64,000 bases of DNA from Desulfogranum marinum (GTDB lineage: Bacteria > Desulfobacterota > Desulfobulbia > Desulfobulbales > Desulfobulbaceae): positions 32,658-96,657 of the forward strand of contig NZ_JAFFQD010000019.1 in assembly GCF_016918565.1 (NCBI RefSeq), given 5' to 3'. Positions 1-8,588 of this stretch are shown here, piece by piece. Both the position numbers and the translations under genes were made by a program. The notes under the pieces are model-generated. The model was not told where the DNA came from, ran no database searches, and worked only from the letters and a program-made list of their open reading frames with translations. Within the stretch, counting starts at the first letter, position 1; each line of letters opens with the position of its first letter.

Positions 1-43
1 TCTGCTTAAAAGGCAGATACTCTACCGGCTGAGTTAACGACCC
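1..43 (-). tRNA. tRNA-Lys (TTT), partial
   Basis: Only the 5' portion of the tRNA is in the window, read on the minus strand. The visible part folds correctly: 7-nt acceptor strand GGGTCGT, TA, D stem ACTC/GAGT, anticodon stem TCTGC/GCAGA and loop CTTTTAA with anticodon TTT. The 3' half lies beyond base 1, so the acceptor pairing and CCA end cannot be checked. Confidence 0.9.
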
Positions 44-245
44 CCGTTTGGAGCGCTTGTTTTTACATGTTTTACCCAGGCATGTCAATATAAAAAGCAC
101 ACTCCCATTGTTTTTTTTTACTTACCCAAAAAAGCTTTTTCTAAATACCTTGTTCCCCTGGAACAGGTTTGCTATATTTTTAAGTATTACCATCTTGGAC
201 GCTATCAAGACATAATAGACCAATACAAAAGGATTACAAAAGGTT

Positions 246-851
246 ATGGGACTTATTTCCGGTGCTGCATCGTTCACCAGGTTTTCAGTTGTGGGCGAGC
301 TGCCCGATCATTTTTGGGACTTTGTAGCCGATCGGGTAGCTGCAAACAGTTTTCGCGACATTGACGACACCATAGATGAATACTCCATTGGCTGGGTATC
401 TGTTGCCGATATGTTTGATGCTGATTTTGCCTACAGCTCCTATGCTGCTGGAGATTATGTAGTGCTGACCATGCGCACGGACGAACGAAAGGTTTCCCCT
501 GCTGTGCTAAAAAAATATACGATGAAGGAAGAAGCACGTATTAAACGGGAAAAAGAAATTCCACGCCTCAGCAGGGCAGCTCGCCTGGAGATAAAAGAGC
601 GCATTCGCGCTGAACTTATCCGCAAATCCGCTCCCATACCTGCCACCTACGACCTATGCTGGAACCTCTCAGAAAACACGCTTCTTTTCTTTTCCACCAG
701 CAAAAAAGCCATCGCACTACTGGAAGACCTCTTTAAAGAAACCTTTGCAATGTCTCTTATTCTGCAAATTCCCTGGCTGACCGGCTTAGACATGATCAAC
801 GAAGACGCGACTGAAAATTACGAAGCAATGCGTCCGGCAGTCCTCCTCTAG
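246..851 (+). CDS. rdgC: RdgC-family recombination-associated protein (short form)
   Basis: The 201-residue product resembles RdgC, a ring-forming DNA-binding protein that limits RecA loading. The start (GLISGAASFTRF), the IGWVSV block near residue 48 and the charged central helices followed by a SKKAIALLEDLF helix fit the N-terminal and middle parts of the family. Proteobacterial RdgC is about 300 residues, so this lacks the C-terminal part; short forms are known in deltaproteobacteria (recalled, not checked). ATG is preceded by AAAGGTT, with AAAGGA further upstream. It heads a same-strand run with a TPR membrane protein and an uncharacterised protein, which may work with it. The alternative is an RdgC-like protein with a different DNA role. 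Confidence 0.7.
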   Translation: MGLISGAASFTRFSVVGELPDHFWDFVADRVAANSFRDIDDTIDEYSIGWVSVADMFDADFAYSSYAAGDYVVLTMRTDERKVSPAVLKKYTMKEEARIKREKEIPRLSRAARLEIKERIRAELIRKSAPIPATYDLCWNLSENTLLFFSTSKKAIALLEDLFKETFAMSLILQIPWLTGLDMINEDATENYEAMRPAVLL

Positions 852-888
852 TGGATTTCCACCGCACCTAACACCGAACGGAGACACC

Positions 889-2904
889 ATGAACAGCATT
901 ATCCTTGCAGTCATTGCCATTATGGTCGTACTTGGCGCCACCTTGTTGGTGAAAAAAATAAGCAGTAAAAAAACTGAGGAAACGCTCCCCACCTCAACCG
1001 GTGAGCAGGATACACAAGAACAAGAGGCAATAAAAGCCAGCAAGGAGCAAGAAGAAGCGGCACCAGCTCAAGAACCTGTTGAGCAAGAGGAGCCCCAGCT
1101 CGTTGAGCCGACACCGATCTTTCAGGAAGCATCGCCGGCACCTGTGGCGGAAAAGAAACTGCAGGAACCAGAGGAAGTCGCCGAGGAAATACCTGTAGAA
1201 CCTGAAAAAGTTCAGTCCATGGAGATGGAGGAGACTGAAGCTTCTCCCCTTGACATAGAGTTGGAGTCGGAAGAAGCAGCCCAGCCGGCAGAAACGATTG
1301 TCTCCCCAGTGAGCCTGGAAATGGAGAGCAGCCCTCTCCCGGAAAAAACCGAGACAGGAGAGCCCGAGCCTGGGCAAGAACCAGCACTCCATCCGGAAGC
1401 TGATGAGCAAGAGGCAGCGATTCTTGACCAAGGTGCGCCTAAAGCAACAGACGCCACTGAGGAACCGGCAAAGAAGGCTCAACCCGCCCTCGACATTATA
1501 GAACCGGAAGAGCCTGATGCAGTCAAACAGGAACAGATCGCTGAAGAACCGGTTTCTCCCGCTGTGGCAGAGGAAGAACAGCAGGAACCAAAGCGGGTCG
1601 ATGAACAATTAACGACAGAACCTGCATCGGCGACGCCCATTGACACAGAGGAAATTGCAGCTCAAGTCGCGGTTGCCACCATAAAGCTGACCCTTGAACA
1701 ATATGCAGAGCGACTCAACCAACAGGAAGAACAACAGCGCGAAGCCCTGCAACAGGCGATAGCAACTCAGCAGGACCAAAAAAGGGATACCCTCCAGCGC
1801 GAGCTGGTGTTGATGAACGAAAAACTTGCGGTGCTTGATGAAAGCTACCAGGAGGAACTTTCCTGCTATGACAATGTGCTCCAGGCACTGGAAGAACTAG
1901 AAAACAGCCTTGGACAGGAGGCCGTTGCTCAAGCAAAAAACGACCTTATCGCCGGCAGACCTGAAGCAGCAGAATCACTGCTGGCTGACCTAATGAATGC
2001 ATCAGGTACCGCAAAAGGTGTTGGAGCTTTTTACAGCGGCATGCTTGCAGAACATCGATTCGACCTTTTGACAGCTCTCCAGCGCTACCAAACAGCAGTG
2101 GAAGCAGACAGCGAGAACTCCGACTACCTTTATGCTGCAGGACTTACCGCTCGACGACTTTTCAAATACAATGATGCCGTGAAATGGCTGGAGCAATATG
2201 TAACCATCTGTGCCGGGACGTATAAGGACGATCCAGTCCTGCTCGCTCAAGCCAAGCGCGAACTGGCATACACCTACGTGACCAGCGGTCAACATAAAAA
2301 AGCAGGTCCGATGTACAAAGACGCAATGACGGGGTTTAGTAAACATTTAGGACCGGAGAGCCCGGAAATGGCCATCAGCTGGTTCCAGATTGGAGAACTC
2401 CAGGAAACGCTGGGAGAATACGACAAGGCAGCTGCACTCTATAAAAAAGCCCTTGCAATCCTGGAAAAAAAGCAAGGCAAAGATCATCCAATGCTCACCG
2501 GCGTGCTGGACAAACTTGCGGCCCTTTGCATGGAGCTGGAAATGGAAAAGGAAGCAGTCCCTCTTTATGAACGTTTGGTTGCCATACGCAATAAAACACT
2601 CCGCCCCAACCATCCTCAGCTAGCAATGAGCCTTAACAATCTTGCGGAGTCATACCGGCTGCAAAGACAGTATGCTGAAGCAGAGGGATGCTACCAGAAA
2701 TCCCTTTCTATTGCAGAGCAGACCCAAGGCAAAGACCATCCAAGTGTGGGGGCAATTCTCCAGGAGCTTGCCAAATTATGCTCTAACCAACGTAAAAATG
2801 ACGAAGCAGAGAAATATCAGACCAGGGCTACGGCTATTTTTGAAAAAGCAGTGGCTGCAGAGGAAAAACGGTCTAAAAACACTTCTCTTTCTCTGGATTT
2901 ATGA
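889..2904 (+). CDS. Membrane-anchored acidic linker / coiled-coil / TPR protein
   Basis: This 671-residue protein has one N-terminal transmembrane helix (about residues 3-21). A Glu/Pro/Ala-rich, probably disordered linker follows (about 28-260), then a Gln/Glu-rich coiled coil (about 265-330). The C-terminal half is tetratricopeptide repeats of the kinesin-light-chain type (about 370-650), with recurring patterns such as HPQLAMSLNNLAESY and YAEAEGCYQKSLSI. The architecture suggests a cytoplasmic scaffold tethered to the inner membrane and held away from it by the linker. ATG follows a good Shine-Dalgarno (CGGAGA) and the gene starts 37 bp after rdgC. Partners and function are unknown. Confidence 0.8.
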   Translation: MNSIILAVIAIMVVLGATLLVKKISSKKTEETLPTSTGEQDTQEQEAIKASKEQEEAAPAQEPVEQEEPQLVEPTPIFQEASPAPVAEKKLQEPEEVAEEIPVEPEKVQSMEMEETEASPLDIELESEEAAQPAETIVSPVSLEMESSPLPEKTETGEPEPGQEPALHPEADEQEAAILDQGAPKATDATEEPAKKAQPALDIIEPEEPDAVKQEQIAEEPVSPAVAEEEQQEPKRVDEQLTTEPASATPIDTEEIAAQVAVATIKLTLEQYAERLNQQEEQQREALQQAIATQQDQKRDTLQRELVLMNEKLAVLDESYQEELSCYDNVLQALEELENSLGQEAVAQAKNDLIAGRPEAAESLLADLMNASGTAKGVGAFYSGMLAEHRFDLLTALQRYQTAVEADSENSDYLYAAGLTARRLFKYNDAVKWLEQYVTICAGTYKDDPVLLAQAKRELAYTYVTSGQHKKAGPMYKDAMTGFSKHLGPESPEMAISWFQIGELQETLGEYDKAAALYKKALAILEKKQGKDHPMLTGVLDKLAALCMELEMEKEAVPLYERLVAIRNKTLRPNHPQLAMSLNNLAESYRLQRQYAEAEGCYQKSLSIAEQTQGKDHPSVGAILQELAKLCSNQRKNDEAEKYQTRATAIFEKAVAAEEKRSKNTSLSLDL

Positions 2905-3035
2905 TTAAGTGCAGGGCATTTTAATAATCCCTCACACCGACTATAGGGTATCTTGAGCAAAAAAAATTTTCGCCAACGCTTGAAGCAAACGAAAAAAAAT
3001 GCTGCAAGATGACCTGAACATGATGAGTTAAAACT

Positions 3036-3575
3036 ATGGATCTTGTCGATCTTATACAGGAAAAGCGCTTCCTTGGTCAGGAATTCCTGGCCTGGCTATG
3101 GTACAAATCCGAAGAACGAGGAGGCAGTGTTGAGCTTCCTGAAATTGGAGATATCCTGGTCGTCTTTGAAAAACATATGCTGCTGGAATACGGCGAAGGC
3201 GATGCCAGCGAAAAAGTAATCTGCCGAGGTCTGCAGACTGAGCTCAAAGAAGCCCGTGAGGGAATGCGGCTTGCTAAAAAACCAGAACAGGCAAGGCTGC
3301 GCATTGCCCGCGGTGATCACGAGTACGGGGTAACCCTAACTGCAAGCGTAATGGAATTTCGGAATGTCCGCCTGCCGAAAACCGCAGGAACAGAAGACGG
3401 CAACGATGCCGACAGCCTGGAAGGGCAGATCCTGGAAAGAATTGTCCTGTTTGAAGAGCTGACTTTTCTTGTCAACGAACTTTTTCGGATGTTTATCAAT
3501 ATCAGAGTGTCTGATAGCCAGTGGGCCGAGGAACTGATATTAATACGTCAATGGGTTGGAGAAGGACTCACGTAA
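3036..3575 (+). CDS. Uncharacterised 179-residue protein of the rdgC cluster
   Basis: I do not recognise a named family. The protein is soluble and acidic. A hydrophobic N-terminal block (FLGQEFLAWLWYKSE) is followed by an Arg/Lys-rich region around residues 70-100 and a helical C-terminus rich in Leu/Glu. No signal peptide or membrane segment is visible. It lies between the rdgC/TPR genes and gatB, 131 bp after the TPR gene. The FLGxEFLxWLW start looks familiar from proteins next to short rdgC genes in sulfate reducers, which suggests a functional pair, but this is recollection and not shown by the sequence. No strong ribosome-binding site is seen before the ATG. Confidence 0.7.
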   Translation: MDLVDLIQEKRFLGQEFLAWLWYKSEERGGSVELPEIGDILVVFEKHMLLEYGEGDASEKVICRGLQTELKEAREGMRLAKKPEQARLRIARGDHEYGVTLTASVMEFRNVRLPKTAGTEDGNDADSLEGQILERIVLFEELTFLVNELFRMFINIRVSDSQWAEELILIRQWVGEGLT

Positions 3576-3636
3576 AACACATAAGCATCCGTTTTTCATG
3601 TACTAAAAAAACGATATATACACGAGTAGGAATTTC

Positions 3637-5064
3637 ATGGAATTTGAAACCGTAATCGGGCTGGAAGTCCATGCCCAGATGAAAACCAAGAGTAAAATAT
3701 TTTGTGGATGTTCAACCGAATTCGGCGCACCACCCAACACCCACACCTGTCCTGTTTGCCTGGGAATGCCCGGTTCCCTGCCAGTACTCAACAAACAGGT
3801 CGTTGAGTCAGCCATCAAACTCTCACTGGCAACAGACTCGAGCCTAAACCACCAAAATATATTTGCTCGGAAGAATTATTTTTACCCGGATCTGCCCAAA
3901 GGGTATCAGATTTCACAGTTTGAGCTGCCCATTGCCGAACACGGCAAACTGGAAATAGACGTCGACGGTACCTTGAAAAATATAGGTATCACCCGGATCC
4001 ATATGGAAGAAGATGCCGGAAAATTGGTCCATGACGAGCTGGAACCGGTTAGTTACGTTGATCTCAACCGTACAGGAACGCCGCTTTTAGAAATTGTCAG
4101 CGAACCTGACCTGCGATCACCGGAAGAGGCTGCAGCCTACCTGAAAAAGCTGCACGCCATAGTCAGGTATCTGGATATATGCGACGGCAACATGCAGGAA
4201 GGGAGTTTTCGTTGCGATGCCAACATCTCCCTAAGACCAATGGGGCAAGAAGCGTTGGGCACCCGGACCGAACTGAAAAATATGAACTCTTTCAAGAATG
4301 TTCAGCTTGCCCTTGAGTACGAAATAAGGCGTCAACGAGATGTCCTCCTTGATGGCGGCAAGGTCGTCCAGCAAACCCTTTTATGGAATCCGGACAAGAA
4401 CCAGACCGAAACCATGCGCGGCAAGGAAGAAGCCCACGACTACCGATATTTTCCAGACCCTGATCTCGTCCCCGTGGTTGTTGACAGTCAATGGATCGAC
4501 ACCGTTCGCAAACATTTACCCGAACTACCCGACAACAGAAGAAAGCGTTTCACCGATGAACTGGAGCTCAGCGACTATGATGCCGAGATATTAACCAGTT
4601 CACGTGAATTGGCGGATTATTTTGAAGCAGCCCTTGGGGAATATAGCAACGCAAAAAAACTGGCGAATTTTCTTGGCACCGAGCTGCTGCGTGAATTCAG
4701 TGCGGAAAATATTGATGCCTGCCCTGTCAAGCCTGTTCAGCTCGCTCGCCTGATGAACATGATCGAGGACAACACCATTTCAGGCAAAATCGCAAAAACG
4801 GTATTTGCGGAAATGCTTGAATCCGGAGCAGATCCTGATCTGATCGTCAAAGAAAAAGGCTTAGTACAAATGAGCGATGCAGGTGAACTGCAGGCCATTA
4901 TCCAAGAAATAATTGCCGCCAACCCCGGACAGGTTCAGCAGTTCCGTGAAGGCAAAACCAAGGTTATAGGCTTTTTTGTGGGCCAACTCATGAAGCGTAC
5001 CAAGGGAAAAGCCAACCCTCAACTGGCCAACAAGCTTTTCCAACAGGAACTCAATAAACAATAG
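3637..5064 (+). CDS. gatB: Asp/Glu-tRNA(Asn/Gln) amidotransferase subunit B
   Basis: GatB is the tRNA-binding kinase subunit of GatCAB, which activates and amidates misacylated Glu-tRNA(Gln) or Asp-tRNA(Asn). The 475-residue length is typical. The N-terminus has the signature [18 protein letters not shown] with zinc-type cysteines 23, 25, 38 and 41, the middle has the LEIVSEPD and [15 protein letters not shown] blocks, and the C-terminal YqeY-like helical domain (about 330-475) is present. gatA and gatC are not adjacent in the window. ATG follows GAGTAGGAA. It is in the same direction as radC, which starts 10 bp later, so the two are probably co-transcribed. Confidence 0.97.
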   Translation: MEFETVIGLEVHAQMKTKSKIFCGCSTEFGAPPNTHTCPVCLGMPGSLPVLNKQVVESAIKLSLATDSSLNHQNIFARKNYFYPDLPKGYQISQFELPIAEHGKLEIDVDGTLKNIGITRIHMEEDAGKLVHDELEPVSYVDLNRTGTPLLEIVSEPDLRSPEEAAAYLKKLHAIVRYLDICDGNMQEGSFRCDANISLRPMGQEALGTRTELKNMNSFKNVQLALEYEIRRQRDVLLDGGKVVQQTLLWNPDKNQTETMRGKEEAHDYRYFPDPDLVPVVVDSQWIDTVRKHLPELPDNRRKRFTDELELSDYDAEILTSSRELADYFEAALGEYSNAKKLANFLGTELLREFSAENIDACPVKPVQLARLMNMIEDNTISGKIAKTVFAEMLESGADPDLIVKEKGLVQMSDAGELQAIIQEIIAANPGQVQQFREGKTKVIGFFVGQLMKRTKGKANPQLANKLFQQELNKQ

Positions 5065-5074
5065 CTGTTGAACA

Positions 5075-5821
5075 GTGGACAAACAACAGTGGCAGGAAAA
5101 AGGCAAGGGCCATCGTCAACGCTTGCGCGATAAATTCCTGGAGCAAGGGATAGCAGCCTTCTCAGACAGCGAAATCATCGAGCTGTTGCTGAGCTTTGGC
5201 ACGCCCCGTTCCGACTGCAAAGATCCGGCGCGCTCTGCCCTTGAGCATTTTGGCTCACTACCGGCGGTACTGGACGCTCCAGCTGCTCAATTGCAGGAGA
5301 TAAAAGGATTGGGGGCAAAAAACATCTTTGCCCTCCAATTCATACAGGCAGTTGCCAGACGTTACCTGCGACTTCGCCTGGCTGGAAAACAGTATATCAG
5401 CTCATCAAAAGAGGTTGCCGACTACCTGATCCACACCATGCGCGGCTTAAAGCGCGAGGTACTGACAGTTGTTTTTCTTGATGCTGCCCATGCGATTATC
5501 GACACTGAAATTGTTGCTCAAGGAACAGTAACCGTTAACACCGTTTACCCCAGAGAACTCATTGCAATGGCACTGGAATACAATGCCAGTGCCATGGTCA
5601 TCGCACACAATCATCCCTCGGGTAGCCTCCAGCCTTCCCCCCAGGACAAACAGCTGACGACCTCCCTTCATCTTGTCTGCTCGTTCATGCATATTCAGTT
5701 ACTGGATCATATCATTGTCGGCTCTGGTGAGCGAGTGTTCAGCTTTGCCGACCATGGGCTCATGGATTCGATCCGTGAGCAGTGCAAAGGCACACTGGCC
5801 CGACTTAACCAGCATGGATAA
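5075..5821 (+). CDS. radC: RadC family protein (JAB/MPN domain)
   Basis: The 248-residue product has an N-terminal helix-hairpin-helix-like region (about 12-95, containing IKGLGAKN) and a C-terminal JAB/MPN domain. The metal-site motif is visible as E145, H178-N-H180-P-S-G and D191. The family is widespread; its historical DNA-repair assignment in E. coli was withdrawn and its true role is unsettled. The chosen start is GTG at 5075, 10 bp after gatB, because the conserved HRQRLRDKFL block begins soon after it. The stop overlaps the hemW start by 8 bases, indicating translational coupling. Confidence 0.93.
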   Translation: MDKQQWQEKGKGHRQRLRDKFLEQGIAAFSDSEIIELLLSFGTPRSDCKDPARSALEHFGSLPAVLDAPAAQLQEIKGLGAKNIFALQFIQAVARRYLRLRLAGKQYISSSKEVADYLIHTMRGLKREVLTVVFLDAAHAIIDTEIVAQGTVTVNTVYPRELIAMALEYNASAMVIAHNHPSGSLQPSPQDKQLTTSLHLVCSFMHIQLLDHIIVGSGERVFSFADHGLMDSIREQCKGTLARLNQHG

Positions 5822-6962
5822 AACCGGTCCAGGCGTATACCTGCACGTCCCTTTTTGTTTAAGTAAATGCAGCTACTGCAGCTTTTACTCCTGCACAGCA
5901 ACCGATACAGGTATTCGGCAATATCATGCAGCCGTACTTAAGCGGTTGAACACTCTTCGCCACCACGCTCCCTGGAAATCCCTCACCTTTACCACCATTT
6001 TTTTTGGCGGAGGAACCCCGTCCATTCTCCCGGTTCCACTGCTCGCTGAACTGCTCGCCCGTATCAAAGAAAGCTTCTCTATCACCAGTGATCAGGCTGA
6101 GATTTCCATTGAAGTCAACCCTGCCACCATTGACCAGGAAGGGCTGGGCAAACTTCGCCACGCCGGCTTTAACCGGCTTTCCATAGGTTTTCAGTCTCTT
6201 GATGACCAGCAGCTTAAACGTATTGGTCGCCCCCATTCAGCAAATGATGCCCTGGAAACGTATGTGACGGCAAGAAAAGCCGGCTTTAGCAACATCAGCA
6301 TCGACCTCATGTATGGTCTGCCCGACCAAACGCCTGAACAATGGAAAAAAATACTGGGCCAGACCATGGAGCTTAAACCGGAACACATATCCATGTACGA
6401 ACTCACCCTTGAGCCTGGTACGCCTTTAGCCTCTGCTGTCGACAGGGGAGAAATATCCCTGCCCGATGAAGATGCAGTAATGGAGATGATGGAAATAACC
6501 CGGGAAACTATCAGCCACTCGCCTTTCAAACGATACGAAATTTCAAATTACGCCCGTCCTGGGTTCCGTTGCCGGCACAACCTTAATTACTGGAATAACG
6601 GCAGTTACCTGGGAATCGGACCGGGAGCTGTTTCTGCCTTTGAAGGAAAAAGGTGGAGCACCAGGGAAGATCTTGCTCAATTTTTAGATGCTACAAAAAC
6701 ACCTCGCTCCATAGAAGGAGAAGAGGAGGTGCTGAATCATGAGGCCTATTTTCGCGAAACCGTTGTAATCGGTCTCCGCTTGACAGATGGGATAGATCTG
6801 AAAAAACTGCATGATCGATTCAGCATTGATCCAATGACCTACTATGACAAAACACTAACCCACCTGATTGCGCAAAAACTGCTCAAACTTGAAGGCTGGA
6901 ATCTCAGTTTAACCAAACATGGGCTTGCGTTGGCCAACACCGTTATGGCAGAACTGGTATAG
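5814..6962 (+). CDS. hemW: Radical SAM heme chaperone HemW
   Basis: This coproporphyrinogen-oxidase-like radical SAM protein inserts or delivers heme to target proteins. Starting at ATG 5814 it has 382 residues, normal for HemW. The motif HVPFCLSKCSYCSF carries C15, C19 and C22 (CX3CX2C) with the next residue S rather than the extra Cys of true HemN. GGGTPS binds SAM. The HemN C-terminal domain follows (about 290-375). A longer reading frame opens at 5673 inside radC, but the extra 47 residues are not family-like, so the start overlapping the radC stop is preferred. Confidence 0.93.
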   Translation: MDKTGPGVYLHVPFCLSKCSYCSFYSCTATDTGIRQYHAAVLKRLNTLRHHAPWKSLTFTTIFFGGGTPSILPVPLLAELLARIKESFSITSDQAEISIEVNPATIDQEGLGKLRHAGFNRLSIGFQSLDDQQLKRIGRPHSANDALETYVTARKAGFSNISIDLMYGLPDQTPEQWKKILGQTMELKPEHISMYELTLEPGTPLASAVDRGEISLPDEDAVMEMMEITRETISHSPFKRYEISNYARPGFRCRHNLNYWNNGSYLGIGPGAVSAFEGKRWSTREDLAQFLDATKTPRSIEGEEEVLNHEAYFRETVVIGLRLTDGIDLKKLHDRFSIDPMTYYDKTLTHLIAQKLLKLEGWNLSLTKHGLALANTVMAELV

Positions 6963-7236
6963 TAATTTCAGTTGATGCAGCTCTCCTATTTTCAGGAACG
7001 TCAACATCTTTAACAGCAGCTCCTCCTTCCTCCTTTTGCCCATCGTCCCCTCTTTTTTCTGTTCTTCCGGGGAAACAATGACAGCATAGCGGTCTCGGGT
7101 ATCTTCTTCTACAGCATCAAAAAACATCATCTGCAGCGTAGCACTTCTGCCTGCCCTGCCGGCTTCTTTTTTGAGAAACGTAGGGCTCACCGACGACCCC
7201 AGTTGCAAAAGAAAAAAAGCAAAAAGTTTTTTTCAT
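6909..7236 (-). pseudogene. Small secreted-protein gene with one-base slip in an A7 tract
   Basis: On the minus strand an ATG pair at 7239-7234, preceded by AAGAGAG, opens into a run of seven A. Read as written, the frame stops after about 40 codons. If one A is dropped it reads MKKLFAFFLLQLGSSVS, a clear signal peptide, and joins without a break an open frame to 6909, giving about 109 residues. The mature part is charged (RDRYAVIVSPEEQKKEG, GKRRKEELLLKML) and unlike any family I recognise. The 3' end overlaps the last 54 bases of hemW on the opposite strand. It may be a pseudogene, a sequencing indel or a gene using slippage. A start at TTG 7208 is also possible. Confidence 0.45.
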
Positions 7237-7330
7237 CATGCTCTCTTAAATAATAAAGGGTAGTTTAATCGGTGAAAATCATAATTAATGCCAGTAGGCT
7301 TAACACCAGAGCCATAAGGAGGACAAGTAG

Positions 7331-8167
7331 ATGCAATGTGAATGTACGGTGCTATGTGAAAATTCAGTTGCCGGCTCATTAGGATTCATCGGCGAGCATG
7401 GATGGGCTGTCCACATCAAAGCGGGCGACAAAAATATTTTATTTGATACCGGCCAGGGATTAGGGCTGATCCATAACAGCAAACTCCTGGATATTGATCT
7501 GAAAAAAATAGACGCCATTGTCATCAGCCATGGTCACTATGACCATACTTCCGGGCTGCCGGATGTCCTACACATGACAGGCAACAAACAAGTATTTCTC
7601 CACCCGGATTGTTTCACCAACAGATACTGGACCAAGGATGGCGAGTGCAGAGAAATCGGCATTCGCTACAAAAAAGAGTACCTGGAATCACTGGGTGCTG
7701 TGTTTGTGCCCAATACCCAGTTAACCGAAATAGCTGATAATGTATTCCTTACCGGCGAAATACCTCGAGTCTCTTCATTTGAACAACCTGACCCCTTCAT
7801 GAAAATAAAAGGCCCGAAAGACGAATGGCAACAGGACAACCTTCTCGATGATCAATCCCTGGTGATGCGTACCGACAAAGGACTAGTCATCATTCTTGGC
7901 TGTGCCCATGCCGGCTTGATAAACATCCTTACCCATGTCAATAAACAGTTTCCAGGAGAGAATATATATGCAGTCTTTGGTGGGACTCACCTTGGCTTTG
8001 CCGATGATGAGCAGTTCGAGGCCACGGTAGCAGCACTTGACGACTTCAGTATTCAAAAGATAGGTGCTTCCCACTGTACCGGCCTCAGCAACACTGCCAA
8101 ATTGCACCATCGATTCGGTGAGCGTTTTTTCTTCTCTTCAGTAGGGTGCCACTTCAATTCCGACTGA
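7331..8167 (+). CDS. MBL-fold metallo-hydrolase (COG1237 type)
   Basis: The 278-residue protein has the metallo-beta-lactamase-fold motif SHGHYDH (H67, H69, D71, H72), an LFDTGQG strand, LVIILGCAHAG for the later metal ligand, and a C-terminal GASHCTG histidine. The pattern matches the family often annotated as 7,8-dihydropterin-6-yl-methyl-aminobenzene-5'-phosphate synthase (COG1237), an archaeal methanopterin enzyme. In a bacterium the substrate is unknown. It is cytoplasmic, with no signal peptide. ATG has a strong Shine-Dalgarno (AAGGAGG). It stands alone, with the structured intergenic region 8168-8588 downstream. Confidence 0.88.
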   Translation: MQCECTVLCENSVAGSLGFIGEHGWAVHIKAGDKNILFDTGQGLGLIHNSKLLDIDLKKIDAIVISHGHYDHTSGLPDVLHMTGNKQVFLHPDCFTNRYWTKDGECREIGIRYKKEYLESLGAVFVPNTQLTEIADNVFLTGEIPRVSSFEQPDPFMKIKGPKDEWQQDNLLDDQSLVMRTDKGLVIILGCAHAGLINILTHVNKQFPGENIYAVFGGTHLGFADDEQFEATVAALDDFSIQKIGASHCTGLSNTAKLHHRFGERFFFSSVGCHFNSD

Positions 8168-8588
8168 GACCAATATGAATCATCATTCACCGCCATTATC
8201 CGGTTTTTCCAGGAAAAAATAACTTTATTCAGCCTGCCTCTTGCCTTTGTCCCGCGAGCGGAGTAAAAAAGGATGGCTGTGAACGTTAGGTTCCATTATC
8301 TCCCATATATCGGGAGATAATGGCCCGACGTCATGTTGTTTTCTAGTGCCCGGCCACAAATGGTATTTAGGCCCGACAGCAGCGTTATGCTTACAATTTT
8401 ATCCTCGCAGGTAAGCGGAGACTCCGATATCAAACATATGCCTGTGGTAAAATTGAAAGCATGCCTTGCTTTCAAACCAAAATTCTCATTTCCGGCAGAC
8501 ACTATCTAAAAAGGGGGGTGAACCTTTTTGAATATCCCGGTTTGTAAACAACCGGTTCCACTTTATTCAACGAACAAGGAGTAACATC
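8168..8588 (+). promoter_or_regulatory. Structured 420-bp leader/intergenic region before fumarase
   Basis: No gene is seen. Three inverted repeats are present. The first is perfect 12-bp arms CCATTATCTCCC/GGGAGATAATGG at 8293-8323 with a 7-nt loop. The second is 9-bp arms TTGAAAGCA/TGCTTTCAA at 8453-8475. The third is CCGGTT/AACCGG at 8537-8555. Segments at 8392-8401 (ACAATTTTAT) and 8448-8455 (TAAAATTG) can also pair. The bases 8411-8426 match part of the dispersed repeat at 47921-48142. It may hold the MBL-gene terminator and fumarase promoter or leader. Confidence 0.45.

Noticed and set aside
1212..1608. Long minus-strand frames inside the TPR gene
   Set aside because: They are antisense readings of the Glu/Pro-rich linker codons, with Leu/Phe/Cys-biased composition and no starts.
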